Source: Candidatus Saccharibacteria bacterium UBA4727 (GTDB lineage Bacteria > Patescibacteriota > Saccharimonadia > Saccharimonadales > Saccharimonadaceae). Taken from it: a stretch of 5,309 bases of DNA. The notes beneath the pieces were generated by a model that saw only the letters and a list, made by a program, of their open reading frames with translations, was not told the DNA's origin and did no database searches. Position 1 is the stretch's first letter. The number at the start of each line of letters is the position of its first letter. This document shows, piece by piece, positions 1-4,523 of the stretch. A program made the position numbers and the translations under genes. Location: contig DHJF01000028.1 in assembly GCA_002404195.1 (NCBI GenBank), forward strand, positions 5,606 to 10,914, given 5' to 3'.

Positions 1-230
1 GCCATCTACTGATAAGTATTATTGATAATTACGGCAGTAACCCGGTGGGTCTCAATACGATTGCGGCACTCACCGGCGACGAAGCGACCACGATCGAGGA
101 TTTTTACGAACCGTATCTATTGCAGATTGGTTTTATCGAACGGACGCCACGCGGGCGGCGCGTGACACAAAAAGCTTACACTCATTTAGGTAAAAATCAC
201 CCAGATACCGTTGAAAGCTCGATACAATAG
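1..230 (+). CDS. ruvB: Holliday junction branch migration helicase RuvB, C-terminal end (5' truncated by window)
   Basis: RuvB is the hexameric AAA+ motor that drives branch migration of Holliday junctions with RuvA, ahead of RuvC cleavage. Only the last 75 residues are visible. The reading frame is open from base 3, with no stop before the TAG at 228-230, so the gene begins outside the window. The visible part is the C-terminal winged-helix DNA-binding domain. It shows the family signature [11 protein letters not shown], then [20 protein letters not shown], then [14 protein letters not shown], which ends almost exactly where typical RuvB proteins end. About ten further residues ([12 protein letters not shown]) form a short non-conserved tail. 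The AAA+ Walker motifs lie upstream and cannot be checked. The 74 bp after the stop contain a palindrome and the next gene's promoter, so ruvB probably ends its transcription unit here. The identity is secure from sequence; the role is family knowledge. Confidence 0.95.
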   Translation, partial: HLLISIIDNYGSNPVGLNTIAALTGDEATTIEDFYEPYLLQIGFIERTPRGRRVTQKAYTHLGKNHPDTVESSIQ

Positions 231-255
231 CTGCACCGTTGTACGTTCTCGCTTG

Positions 256-279
256 GTAACACGAACAAGTTCGCGTTAC
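256..279. promoter_or_regulatory. 24-bp imperfect palindrome, candidate operator (or hairpin) upstream of the PH-domain gene
   Basis: The arms GTAACACGAAC (256-266) and GTTCGCGTTAC (269-279) are complementary at 10 of 11 positions around a central AA; only A261/C274 fails to pair. The dyad centre (267-268) lies about 37 bp before the predicted transcription start at the ATG, so it covers the position of the -35 element. A second pair, TTGTAC (239-244) and GTACAA (292-297), is centred within half a base of the same axis, and its right copy overlaps the -10 box. No T-tract follows, so this is not a standard intrinsic terminator. An operator is the preferred reading; a hairpin that ends the ruvB transcript is the alternative. 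Confidence 0.55.
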
Positions 280-292
280 TCTCGCCTCGTAG

Positions 293-298
293 TACAAT
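293..298 (+). promoter_or_regulatory. Promoter -10 box of the PH-domain membrane protein gene (predicted leaderless)
   Basis: TACAAT at 293-298 matches the sigma-70 -10 consensus at five of six bases, and only six bases (GGATAT) separate it from the ATG at 305. Transcription would start at or next to the A of the start codon. No Shine-Dalgarno sequence is visible before the ATG. A 17-bp spacer puts TTCGCG (270-275) at the -35 position, which is a poor match and lies inside the palindrome at 256-279. Confidence 0.5.
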
Positions 299-304
299 GG
301 ATAT

Positions 305-1045
305 ATGGAAGAACCTACTTTGCCACCTGCAGATACGCCCGCTCAGCCTCAACCAGCTGCCTATGATACCGAGGGGCGACCACTTTACTACGCGCCACCG
401 GAATACCGGGCGCAGCCTGGTCCCCAATTTGTCCATATGAGTCGGGCGATTGATCCTGCTAAGCAAGTGATATCAGATGAGATTAAGGCCAAGCACGATG
501 CGTCAGCAGTAGCGTATCCTTTTCTTAATTTGAGTGACGGTGAGTATATTGTTAGCTCGGTGCGTCGTCATCTGATAGGACTCGTTATGCCACTTGCTTT
601 GGCGGTGTTTTTGATTGCATTCATTGCGTCCTGTCTTGTTAATTACTCCGTTATCGTTGCGGCGATGGGGCTAACAACGCCACCTGATTTTGGCCCCGTT
701 GCGTTTGTCGGCGTGGCACTTATGATTCTCGTTGGTATCGGCAGCTATATTGCCTATTGGGTTTATGTCGCGAACAAGTTCTTTTTAACTAACGAAAGTG
801 TCATTCAGGAAATTCAGTTTGGCTTGTTTGCACACCATGAGCAAACGGTTAGCTTGGCTAATGTCGAAGACGCTAGCTACGACCAGCATGGTATCATCCA
901 AATGATGTTCAATTACGGTTCGATTCGCCTTAGTACCGAGGGCGAAGAGACGACCTATCGGTTTAGTTTTGTCGCCAATCCAAAAGCGCAAATCGCGACG
1001 CTCAATAATGCGGTCGAAGCCTTCAAAAACGGCCGACCAGTTTAA
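305..1045 (+). CDS. Two-pass membrane protein with bacterial PH domain (YdbS/bPH2-like)
   Basis: This 246-residue protein has three parts. Residues 1-45 are rich in proline, alanine and glutamine and are probably disordered and cytoplasmic. Residues 46-90 are polar and contain the stretch YPFLNLSDGEYIVSSVRRH, of the kind that precedes the membrane pair in PH-domain proteins of this type. Two hydrophobic segments follow at about 91-113 and 130-155. The C-terminal part (about 156-243) resembles the bacterial PH domain (Pfam bPH_2 group): it starts with NKFFLTNESVIQEI, continues through the QTVSLANVEDASYDQ strand region and ends in a helix near residue 240. Such proteins sit at the cytoplasmic membrane; their precise role is generally unknown and none can be assigned here. 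The ATG at 305 is preferred because a -10 box lies just upstream. Met45 is an in-frame alternative start that would remove the disordered tail. The stop lies 3 bp from the convergent pilin stop. Confidence 0.8.
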   Translation: MEEPTLPPADTPAQPQPAAYDTEGRPLYYAPPEYRAQPGPQFVHMSRAIDPAKQVISDEIKAKHDASAVAYPFLNLSDGEYIVSSVRRHLIGLVMPLALAVFLIAFIASCLVNYSVIVAAMGLTTPPDFGPVAFVGVALMILVGIGSYIAYWVYVANKFFLTNESVIQEIQFGLFAHHEQTVSLANVEDASYDQHGIIQMMFNYGSIRLSTEGEETTYRFSFVANPKAQIATLNNAVEAFKNGRPV

Positions 1046-1048
1046 GAC

Positions 1049-1453
1049 CTAGCTATTATGAAGACTTGTTTTACTGTAGGGCGCTTCTTTTTGGAGCGTT
1101 GCTCGTAGGGTGTAGCTTTTGCAGTCAGTCCCCTCTATATTACAGTCTTCACCGGTGTAACGGTAGTCAGAGCCGCTCGTACCTAAGGCGATGCCGTTGG
1201 GGTCAGTGAAAAGTGTAGGATCCATGGCGGTCAGTACTTTGCTGTCAATCTTGACAGGGTACGAGTGACGGGCGCCGTAATAGACTTCTTCCAAGTTGTA
1301 ATACATGGCATTAATCGCGGTTTTGCGCTGTGTGTCGTGCTGAGCTGCCATTAAACTGTTGCGCTGCGTGAACAACACGATGGTTGCAACACCGAGGAAT
1401 AAAATGAGGGTGATTACTTCGATAACTGTAAAGCCGTGAGAACGTTGTTTCAT
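1049..1453 (-). CDS. Type IV prepilin / pseudopilin-like protein
   Basis: This 134-residue protein has a clear class III (type IV prepilin) signal. A short, mostly polar leader, MKQRSHG, is followed by FTVIEV and a hydrophobic helix through about residue 28. Prepilin peptidase should cut after Gly7, leaving Phe as residue +1 and Glu12 at the conserved +5 position. The helix continues into an amphipathic part (about 30-60, QRNSLMAAQHDTQRKTAI). The C-terminal globular part contains two cysteines, Cys104 and Cys111, within DYRYTGEDCNIEGTDCKSYT, probably a small disulfide loop, followed by a beta-strand-like TLRATL. The length suggests a minor pilin or pseudopilin. The gene stands alone between the PH-domain gene and recA, about 3 kb from the pilN/pilO cluster, and is transcribed divergently from recA. 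The ATG at 1453 is chosen because it yields a short, well-formed leader and follows an extended -10 box directly. A substrate of the pilus machine encoded to the right is an inference. Confidence 0.85.
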   Translation of the reverse strand: MKQRSHGFTVIEVITLILFLGVATIVLFTQRNSLMAAQHDTQRKTAINAMYYNLEEVYYGARHSYPVKIDSKVLTAMDPTLFTDPNGIALGTSGSDYRYTGEDCNIEGTDCKSYTLRATLQKEAPYSKTSLHNS

Positions 1454-1460
1454 TGAATCT

Positions 1461-1469
1461 ATTATATCA
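1461..1469 (-). promoter_or_regulatory. Extended -10 promoter of the pilin gene (predicted leaderless)
   Basis: On the minus strand the sequence reads TGATATAAT, a perfect TATAAT -10 hexamer (1461-1466) with the TG of an extended -10 element. Seven bases (AGATTCA) separate the hexamer from the ATG at 1453-1451, so transcription should start at or within a base or two of the start codon. No Shine-Dalgarno sequence is present. No good -35 hexamer is seen at 16-18 bp, as is common with extended -10 promoters. Confidence 0.65.
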
Positions 1470-1474
1470 AAGTA

Positions 1475-1502
1475 TATGTCGTCTGGCGTATCATTATGTC
1501 GT
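1475..1502. repeat. Direct repeat of TATGTCGT, 20 bp apart, in the pilin-recA divergent region
   Basis: TATGTCGT occurs at 1475-1482 and again at 1495-1502, a period of 20 bp or about two helical turns. The second copy runs into a perfect palindrome CGTATACG (1500-1507). The copies lie just upstream of the pilin -10 box, where an activator or repressor could bind. An 8-base repeat inside 150 bp can easily arise by chance, so this is a weak call. Confidence 0.2.
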
Positions 1503-1568
1503 ATACGGCTGTGGTGCTCACTCGCGCGGCGTTGTAGAACAAGCCTATATTATACGTTTGCCTCGTCG

Positions 1569-1577
1569 TGCTATAAT
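1569..1577 (+). promoter_or_regulatory. Extended -10 promoter of recA
   Basis: TGCTATAAT carries a perfect TATAAT (1572-1577) plus the upstream TG of an extended -10 element. The -35 position holds no convincing hexamer. The expected start of transcription, near 1584, leaves a leader of about 20 nt that includes a Shine-Dalgarno sequence, unlike the neighbouring genes. No LexA-type operator (GAAC-N4-GTTC or CTGT-N8-ACAG) is seen in 1454-1603. Confidence 0.7.
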
Positions 1578-1593
1578 AAGCAACAGATAAAGA

Positions 1594-1600
1594 GAGGGAG
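1594..1600 (+). promoter_or_regulatory. Ribosome binding site of recA
   Basis: GAGGGAG lies 3 bp before the ATG at 1604. Its GAGG half (1594-1597) is 6 bp from the start codon and can pair with the anti-Shine-Dalgarno CCUC core. It supports the ATG at 1604 and is the best Shine-Dalgarno sequence in the window. Confidence 0.6.
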
Positions 1601-1603
1601 ATC

Positions 1604-2644
1604 ATGGCTAAAAAGACTGAAAAAGCAGAAATGCAAGAAAAATCGACCACTAGTGAGGGGAAATTGAAGGCGCTTGGCCTGGCGATGGACCAAATCACCA
1701 AACAATTTGGTGATGGTTCGATTATGAAACTGGGCGATGCTCATAAAGTAGACGTTGAATTAATTTCATCAGGTTCGCTCAGCGTTGATCTTGCCCTTGG
1801 TGGTGGTTATCCAAAAGGCCGTATTATTGAAATCTACGGCCCAGAATCAAGCGGTAAGACGACTCTGACACTCCACGCTATTGCTGAAGTTCAGAAAATG
1901 GGTGGCACGGCAGCCTTTATTGACGCCGAACACGCACTCGACCCAGCCTACGCCAAGCGCCTCGGTGTTGACATCGCCAATCTGTTAGTTTCACAGCCGG
2001 ACAATGGTGAGCAAGCGCTCGAGATTGCCGAGACGCTCGTGCGTTCCAACGCGGTTGACCTCGTGGTCGTTGACTCCGTGGCGGCACTGGTGCCACAAGC
2101 TGAAATTGACGGCGAAATGGGCGACAGTCACATGGGCCTCCAGGCTCGTTTGATGAGCCAGGCGCTTCGTAAGTTGACCGGTATTATTAACAAGAGTAAA
2201 ACGACCGTCATTTTCATTAACCAGATTCGTATGAAGATTGGCGTGATGTTTGGCAACCCAGAAACTACCACTGGTGGTAATGCCTTGAAGTTCTACGCCT
2301 CAGTTCGTATTGATATTCGCCGCACTGGGCAGATTAAGGATGGCGAAGAAATTGTCGGTAACCGCACCAAGGTGAAGGTTGTCAAAAACAAGATTGCGCC
2401 ACCTTTCCGCATTGCTGAATTCGATATTATGTACAACCAAGGTATCTCCAAGACTGGTGATGTGCTTGACCTTGCCGTCCAACATGAAATTGTTGGCAAA
2501 GCCGGCGCTTGGTTCGACTACAACGATGCTAAAATCGGCCAAGGCCGTGAAGCGACGAAGAAATACTTGCAGGAAAATCCTGAAGTACTCGATGAAATCG
2601 ACAAAAAAGTTCGCGCTAAGGTAGCTGAACTCGCCGAGGTATAA
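1604..2644 (+). CDS. recA: Recombinase RecA
   Basis: RecA forms ATP-dependent filaments on single-stranded DNA, pairs homologous strands and, where LexA exists, stimulates its self-cleavage. The 346-residue protein is full length and shows every core element. Walker A is GPESSGKT (79-86), with Lys85 corresponding to E. coli Lys72. The catalytic Glu109 lies in [11 protein letters not shown], and Walker B is VDLVVVDS (Asp157). Loop L1 is around [14 protein letters not shown] (167-180), and loop L2 around [20 protein letters not shown] (206-225). The numbering runs 13 residues ahead of E. coli because of a Lys/Glu-rich N-terminal extension ([14 protein letters not shown]). The C terminus stops at KVAELAEV and lacks the long acidic tail of E. 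coli RecA, which restrains that protein's activity. The ATG is supported by a Shine-Dalgarno sequence and a strong extended -10 promoter. recX follows after an intrinsic terminator. Confidence 0.99.
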   Translation: MAKKTEKAEMQEKSTTSEGKLKALGLAMDQITKQFGDGSIMKLGDAHKVDVELISSGSLSVDLALGGGYPKGRIIEIYGPESSGKTTLTLHAIAEVQKMGGTAAFIDAEHALDPAYAKRLGVDIANLLVSQPDNGEQALEIAETLVRSNAVDLVVVDSVAALVPQAEIDGEMGDSHMGLQARLMSQALRKLTGIINKSKTTVIFINQIRMKIGVMFGNPETTTGGNALKFYASVRIDIRRTGQIKDGEEIVGNRTKVKVVKNKIAPPFRIAEFDIMYNQGISKTGDVLDLAVQHEIVGKAGAWFDYNDAKIGQGREATKKYLQENPEVLDEIDKKVRAKVAELAEV

Positions 2645-2664
2645 ACGCTCTGATGTCAGTTCTG

Positions 2665-2693
2665 AAGCACATCACCCAGAGTGGTGTGCTTTT
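2665..2693 (+). terminator. Intrinsic terminator after recA
   Basis: AGCACATCAC (2666-2675) pairs with GTGGTGTGCT (2681-2690) over ten base pairs, including one T-G wobble, around a five-base loop CCAGA; A2665/T2691 can extend the stem. The hairpin begins 21 bp after the recA stop and runs into TTTT (2690-2693), a short T-tract interrupted by GCG. The short tract suggests partial termination, with some read-through into recX possible. Confidence 0.75.
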
Positions 2694-2706
2694 GCGTTAC
2701 AACCTC

Positions 2707-2712
2707 TATACT
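2707..2712 (+). promoter_or_regulatory. Promoter -10 box of recX (predicted leaderless)
   Basis: TATACT (2707-2712) matches the -10 consensus at five of six bases and ends seven bases before the ATG at 2720, so the mRNA should begin at or next to the start codon. The bases between (AGAGAGT) are too close for a functional Shine-Dalgarno sequence. A -35 at 17 bp would be GTGTGC (2684-2689), a poor match lying in the 3' arm of the recA terminator. Confidence 0.55.
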
Positions 2713-2719
2713 AGAGAGT

Positions 2720-3376
2720 ATGATTATTACGGCCGTGACCGCCCAGCAAAAAGATAAAAATCGCATCAACGTGATGGTCGATGGCAAGTATCGCTTTTCG
2801 CTCGATATTTTTCAGTATGCCGACCTTGGAATTAGGGTCGGCAAAGACTATAGCGAAGAGGAGCTGATTGAGCTGGAGACCGAAAGCCAGTTTGGCAAGG
2901 TTTATATGCGCGCGCTGGAATACAGCTTGATGCGACCGCACAGTGCCAAAGAGGTGCGTGATTATTTATACCGCAAGACGCGTGACACCAAGACAAAAAC
3001 CAAAACCGGTGAATTAAAAGACCGACCAGGCGTGCCGGCGGCAATTACCGAGCGTGTCTTTGCGAAACTGCTTGAAAAAAAGTACATTGATGACGAAAAA
3101 TTCGCTAGGTTTTGGATTGAAAATCGTAATCTACGGAAAGGGACCAGTCGGCGCAAGTTGCAAGCAGAGCTGCGCGCTAAAGGGGTTGAGAGTAGTATTA
3201 TCGAGCGGCTGCTGGCGGATTCGGAGCGAAGTGATGATGACGAAATTATGAAAATTATCGCCAAGAAACGCAATCGTTATCCTGATAATCAAAAATTGAT
3301 GCAGTATCTGGCGCGCCAAGGCTTTAGTTACGACGATATCAAGCAGGCGCTTAGTCACGAGCAGTTCGACGACTAA
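2720..3376 (+). CDS. recX: Regulatory protein RecX
   Basis: RecX binds RecA and limits or remodels its filaments; it often lies directly downstream of recA, as here. The 218-residue protein has an N-terminal beta-rich part (about 1-45, KNRINVMVDGKYRFSLDIF) and then three-helix RecX repeats. Repeat 1 covers about 57-86 (RALEYSLMRPHSAKEVRDYL, the classic signature). Repeat 2 covers about 107-165 (LLEKKYIDDEKFARFWIENR, then KGTSRRKLQAELRAKGV). Repeat 3 covers about 175-212 (DEIMKIIAKKRNRYPDNQKL, then LARQGFSYDDIKQAL). A lysine/threonine-rich insert (KTKTKTGELKDRPG, 91-104) separates repeats 1 and 2. It is longer than E. coli RecX (166 aa) but within the range of Gram-positive relatives. An in-frame GTG at 2681 would add 13 residues, but it lies inside the terminator stem and before the promoter, so the ATG at 2720 is preferred. 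The last 26 bp overlap the convergent small gene at 3351-3623. Confidence 0.95.
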   Translation: MIITAVTAQQKDKNRINVMVDGKYRFSLDIFQYADLGIRVGKDYSEEELIELETESQFGKVYMRALEYSLMRPHSAKEVRDYLYRKTRDTKTKTKTGELKDRPGVPAAITERVFAKLLEKKYIDDEKFARFWIENRNLRKGTSRRKLQAELRAKGVESSIIERLLADSERSDDDEIMKIIAKKRNRYPDNQKLMQYLARQGFSYDDIKQALSHEQFDD

Positions 3377-3623
3377 GCCGAGTGGTTCTTGTCTGGTGGC
3401 GGGTGTGGGCGTAGCTCGACGGTATACCAAGTCGTGTATCTGTGGCCATGCGCCAAGCTGAGAGGGGGCGAGTCTGATGGCGAAGCACCTCATCGGACAT
3501 AGCGGCCGCACCAATAGCCAGCACTATAACGGCAGCAATGACCGCATCGCGTTCATCCTCGCTGGCGTTACCTTTGATAATCTCGATATGTAGTGGCTCA
3601 GATTGTTGTTCGTTGTTTGTCAT
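3351..3623 (-). CDS. Small protein resembling acyl-CoA carboxylase epsilon subunit
   Basis: This 90-residue protein looks like the epsilon subunit of actinobacterial acyl-CoA carboxylases (Pfam ACC_epsilon). Those small proteins bridge the biotinylated alpha and carboxyltransferase beta subunits. Two family features are visible in the right order. The N-terminal stretch LHIEIIKGNASEDERDAVIA (11-30) matches the usual 'V-x-G-x-P/A-x-x-x-E' start and alanine-rich helix. A C-terminal segment, LSAWRMATDTRLGIPSSYAH (54-73), contains the typical Ser-Ala-Trp and later Pro/aromatic positions. The basic tail (74-90, rich in Arg/Thr) has no family match and partly overlaps recX. The ATG overlaps the stop of the PRC-barrel gene as ATGA, implying translational coupling and supporting a real gene. 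No carboxylase subunit is seen here, so its role in this organism is open. It may be a distant homologue with another partner. Confidence 0.6.
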   Translation of the reverse strand: MTNNEQQSEPLHIEIIKGNASEDERDAVIAAVIVLAIGAAAMSDEVLRHQTRPLSAWRMATDTRLGIPSSYAHTRHQTRTTRLSRRTARD

Positions 3624-4204
3624 GATGACGATTCGCGCTCGGTATGATCGGCCTGCTGGTTTTTGCGAAACGGATTAGTGTAGGCGTCGCGTATCGTATC
3701 GAGGGCTGGTTCTGGAATTTCTGCGCGCGAGTGCACGATAATTTCTTTGTCATTAATTTCGGTAATCTGGGTTCGATGAATGAGTAGTTGGGTGTTGTTG
3801 AAGCTTTTGAAGAATGGCCGTCGTACGCTGAGTTGCTGAATCAGAAAGCCGGACGTATCGATTGTATAGCCGTCAACCTTACCGAGTTTATGGCGGCGCT
3901 CATCAATAACGGGCATGCCAACGGGTGAGAAGTGGAGATTGTAGACTTCCTCGAGTTTGATGATATCGTCGACGGCGACGAATTCATCGCTGGAGTCGAC
4001 AATGAGACCGATATCACTAAACTCACGGACGTCAATAACGCGCAGTAGTGAGGGGTGAGAGCTTAAAAGCGCCCCCGTGAGCTCGTAGGCGATAATTTCG
4101 AGCGTGTGAGGGTTGATAACTGGATGACCCGTACGTGCTAATTCGCTGCCTGTTTGCAGACCCATGACCGGTGCGTTTATCAGTCGAGATCCAGATAGTA
4201 ACAT
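3620..4204 (-). CDS. Protein with two PRC-barrel domains
   Basis: The 194-residue protein appears to hold two PRC-barrel units, small beta-barrels found in RimM, photosynthetic reaction-centre H subunits and many adaptor proteins. Unit 1 spans about 3-86: it starts with SRLINAPVMGLQTGSELART, contains NPHTLEIIAYEL and ends with EFVAVDDIIKL. Unit 2 spans about 95-160: VGMPVIDERRHKLGKVDGYT, then GFLIQQLSVRR and NDKEIIVHS. There is no signal peptide or membrane segment, so it is probably cytoplasmic. The tail (161-194) is polar and contains TNPF at 176-179. It has its own promoter within the 24-bp gap after the upstream membrane-protein gene, and its stop overlaps the start of the epsilon-like gene as ATGA. 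The partner or substrate is unknown. The domain call is firm; function is not assigned. Confidence 0.8.
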   Translation of the reverse strand: MLLSGSRLINAPVMGLQTGSELARTGHPVINPHTLEIIAYELTGALLSSHPSLLRVIDVREFSDIGLIVDSSDEFVAVDDIIKLEEVYNLHFSPVGMPVIDERRHKLGKVDGYTIDTSGFLIQQLSVRRPFFKSFNNTQLLIHRTQITEINDKEIIVHSRAEIPEPALDTIRDAYTNPFRKNQQADHTERESSS

Positions 4205-4210
4205 ACTACT

Positions 4211-4239
4211 AGTATAAACGTTTTGTCGCTACTCAACAA
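4211..4239 (-). promoter_or_regulatory. Promoter of the PRC-barrel gene (predicted leaderless)
   Basis: On the minus strand, TTGTTG (4234-4239) and TATACT (4211-4216) are separated by exactly 17 bp, the best -35/-10 pair in the window. Six bases (AGTAGT) then lead to the ATG at 4204, so the transcript would begin at the start codon. No Shine-Dalgarno sequence is visible. The -35 lies inside the 3' end of the upstream 94-codon gene, so this promoter is internal to the pil gene run and lets the last two genes be expressed separately. Confidence 0.65.
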
Positions 4240-4513
4240 ATGGATTTGTTCGGCCCGCTTGCGGTAGTGCCGATGAGGCATTTTGGTCGTTCGTTTTCAG
4301 TTGATTAATCTGGTCGATGGTCGCTTGGTCAAACGTAGCGTTGTTACTGGTAGAAACGTAGCCGTTACTCTCGCTAGAGCTCGCAATAATGGTGCTAAGA
4401 AGTAAAATGGCGGCAGCTAAACTGCCGATTGTAATGACGACGAATAAGACGATATGGAAACGGTGGAGAAAGGCAATGACAGAGGTTTTGATAGTTTGTA
4501 GTGATATATCCAT
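4229..4513 (-). CDS. Small single-pass membrane protein of the pilus cluster (possibly PilP-like)
   Basis: This 94-residue protein has a short N-terminal part (MDISLQTIKTSVIAFLHRFH), one transmembrane helix (about 20-44, VLFVVITIGSLAAAILLLS) and a polar Ser/Asn/Gln-rich tail of 50 residues. With positive charges before the helix, the tail should face outward. It ends in AGRTNPFVE, which recalls the R-x-x-PF motif near the start of the conserved part of PilP and GspC proteins. The folded PilP domain itself is absent. Position right after the PilO-like gene suggests a part of the inner-membrane pilus assembly complex, but this is context rather than homology. A Shine-Dalgarno sequence spanning the upstream stop codon supports the ATG at 4513. 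It could equally be a lineage-specific protein. Confidence 0.7.
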   Translation of the reverse strand: MDISLQTIKTSVIAFLHRFHIVLFVVITIGSLAAAILLLSTIIASSSESNGYVSTSNNATFDQATIDQINQLKTNDQNASSALPQAGRTNPFVE

Positions 4514-4518
4514 GATAG

Positions 4519-4523
4519 TTCCT
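4519..4523 (-). promoter_or_regulatory. Ribosome binding site spanning the PilO-like stop codon
   Basis: On the minus strand, AGGAA begins inside the TAG stop codon of the PilO-like gene and lies 5 bp before the ATG at 4513. It fixes the start of the 94-codon gene and shows that the two genes share one mRNA. Confidence 0.55.

Noticed and set aside
262..273. CGAAC-AA-GTTCG as a LexA operator (Bacillus/actinobacterial type)
   Set aside because: The spacing between half-sites is 2 bp instead of the required 4 bp, and it is not in front of a damage-response gene, although ruvB lies just upstream.
1080..1105. Possible terminator between the convergent PH-domain and pilin genes (GCGCTTC, T5, GGAGCG)
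   Set aside because: Only about four base pairs can form and the T-run is in the loop, so it lacks terminator structure; it also lies inside the pilin coding sequence.
1476..1667. Small plus-strand open frame crossing the recA promoter and start
   Set aside because: It covers the recA promoter and the first codons in another frame, and its product shows no recognisable motif.
2681..2719. In-frame GTG at 2681 as a longer RecX start
   Set aside because: The added 13 residues would be encoded by the recA terminator stem and the recX -10 region; the product from the ATG at 2720 begins like normal RecX proteins.
3131..3514. Minus-strand open frame of 127 codons opposite recX
   Set aside because: It overlaps both recX and the better-supported epsilon-like gene in a different frame and shows no family features.
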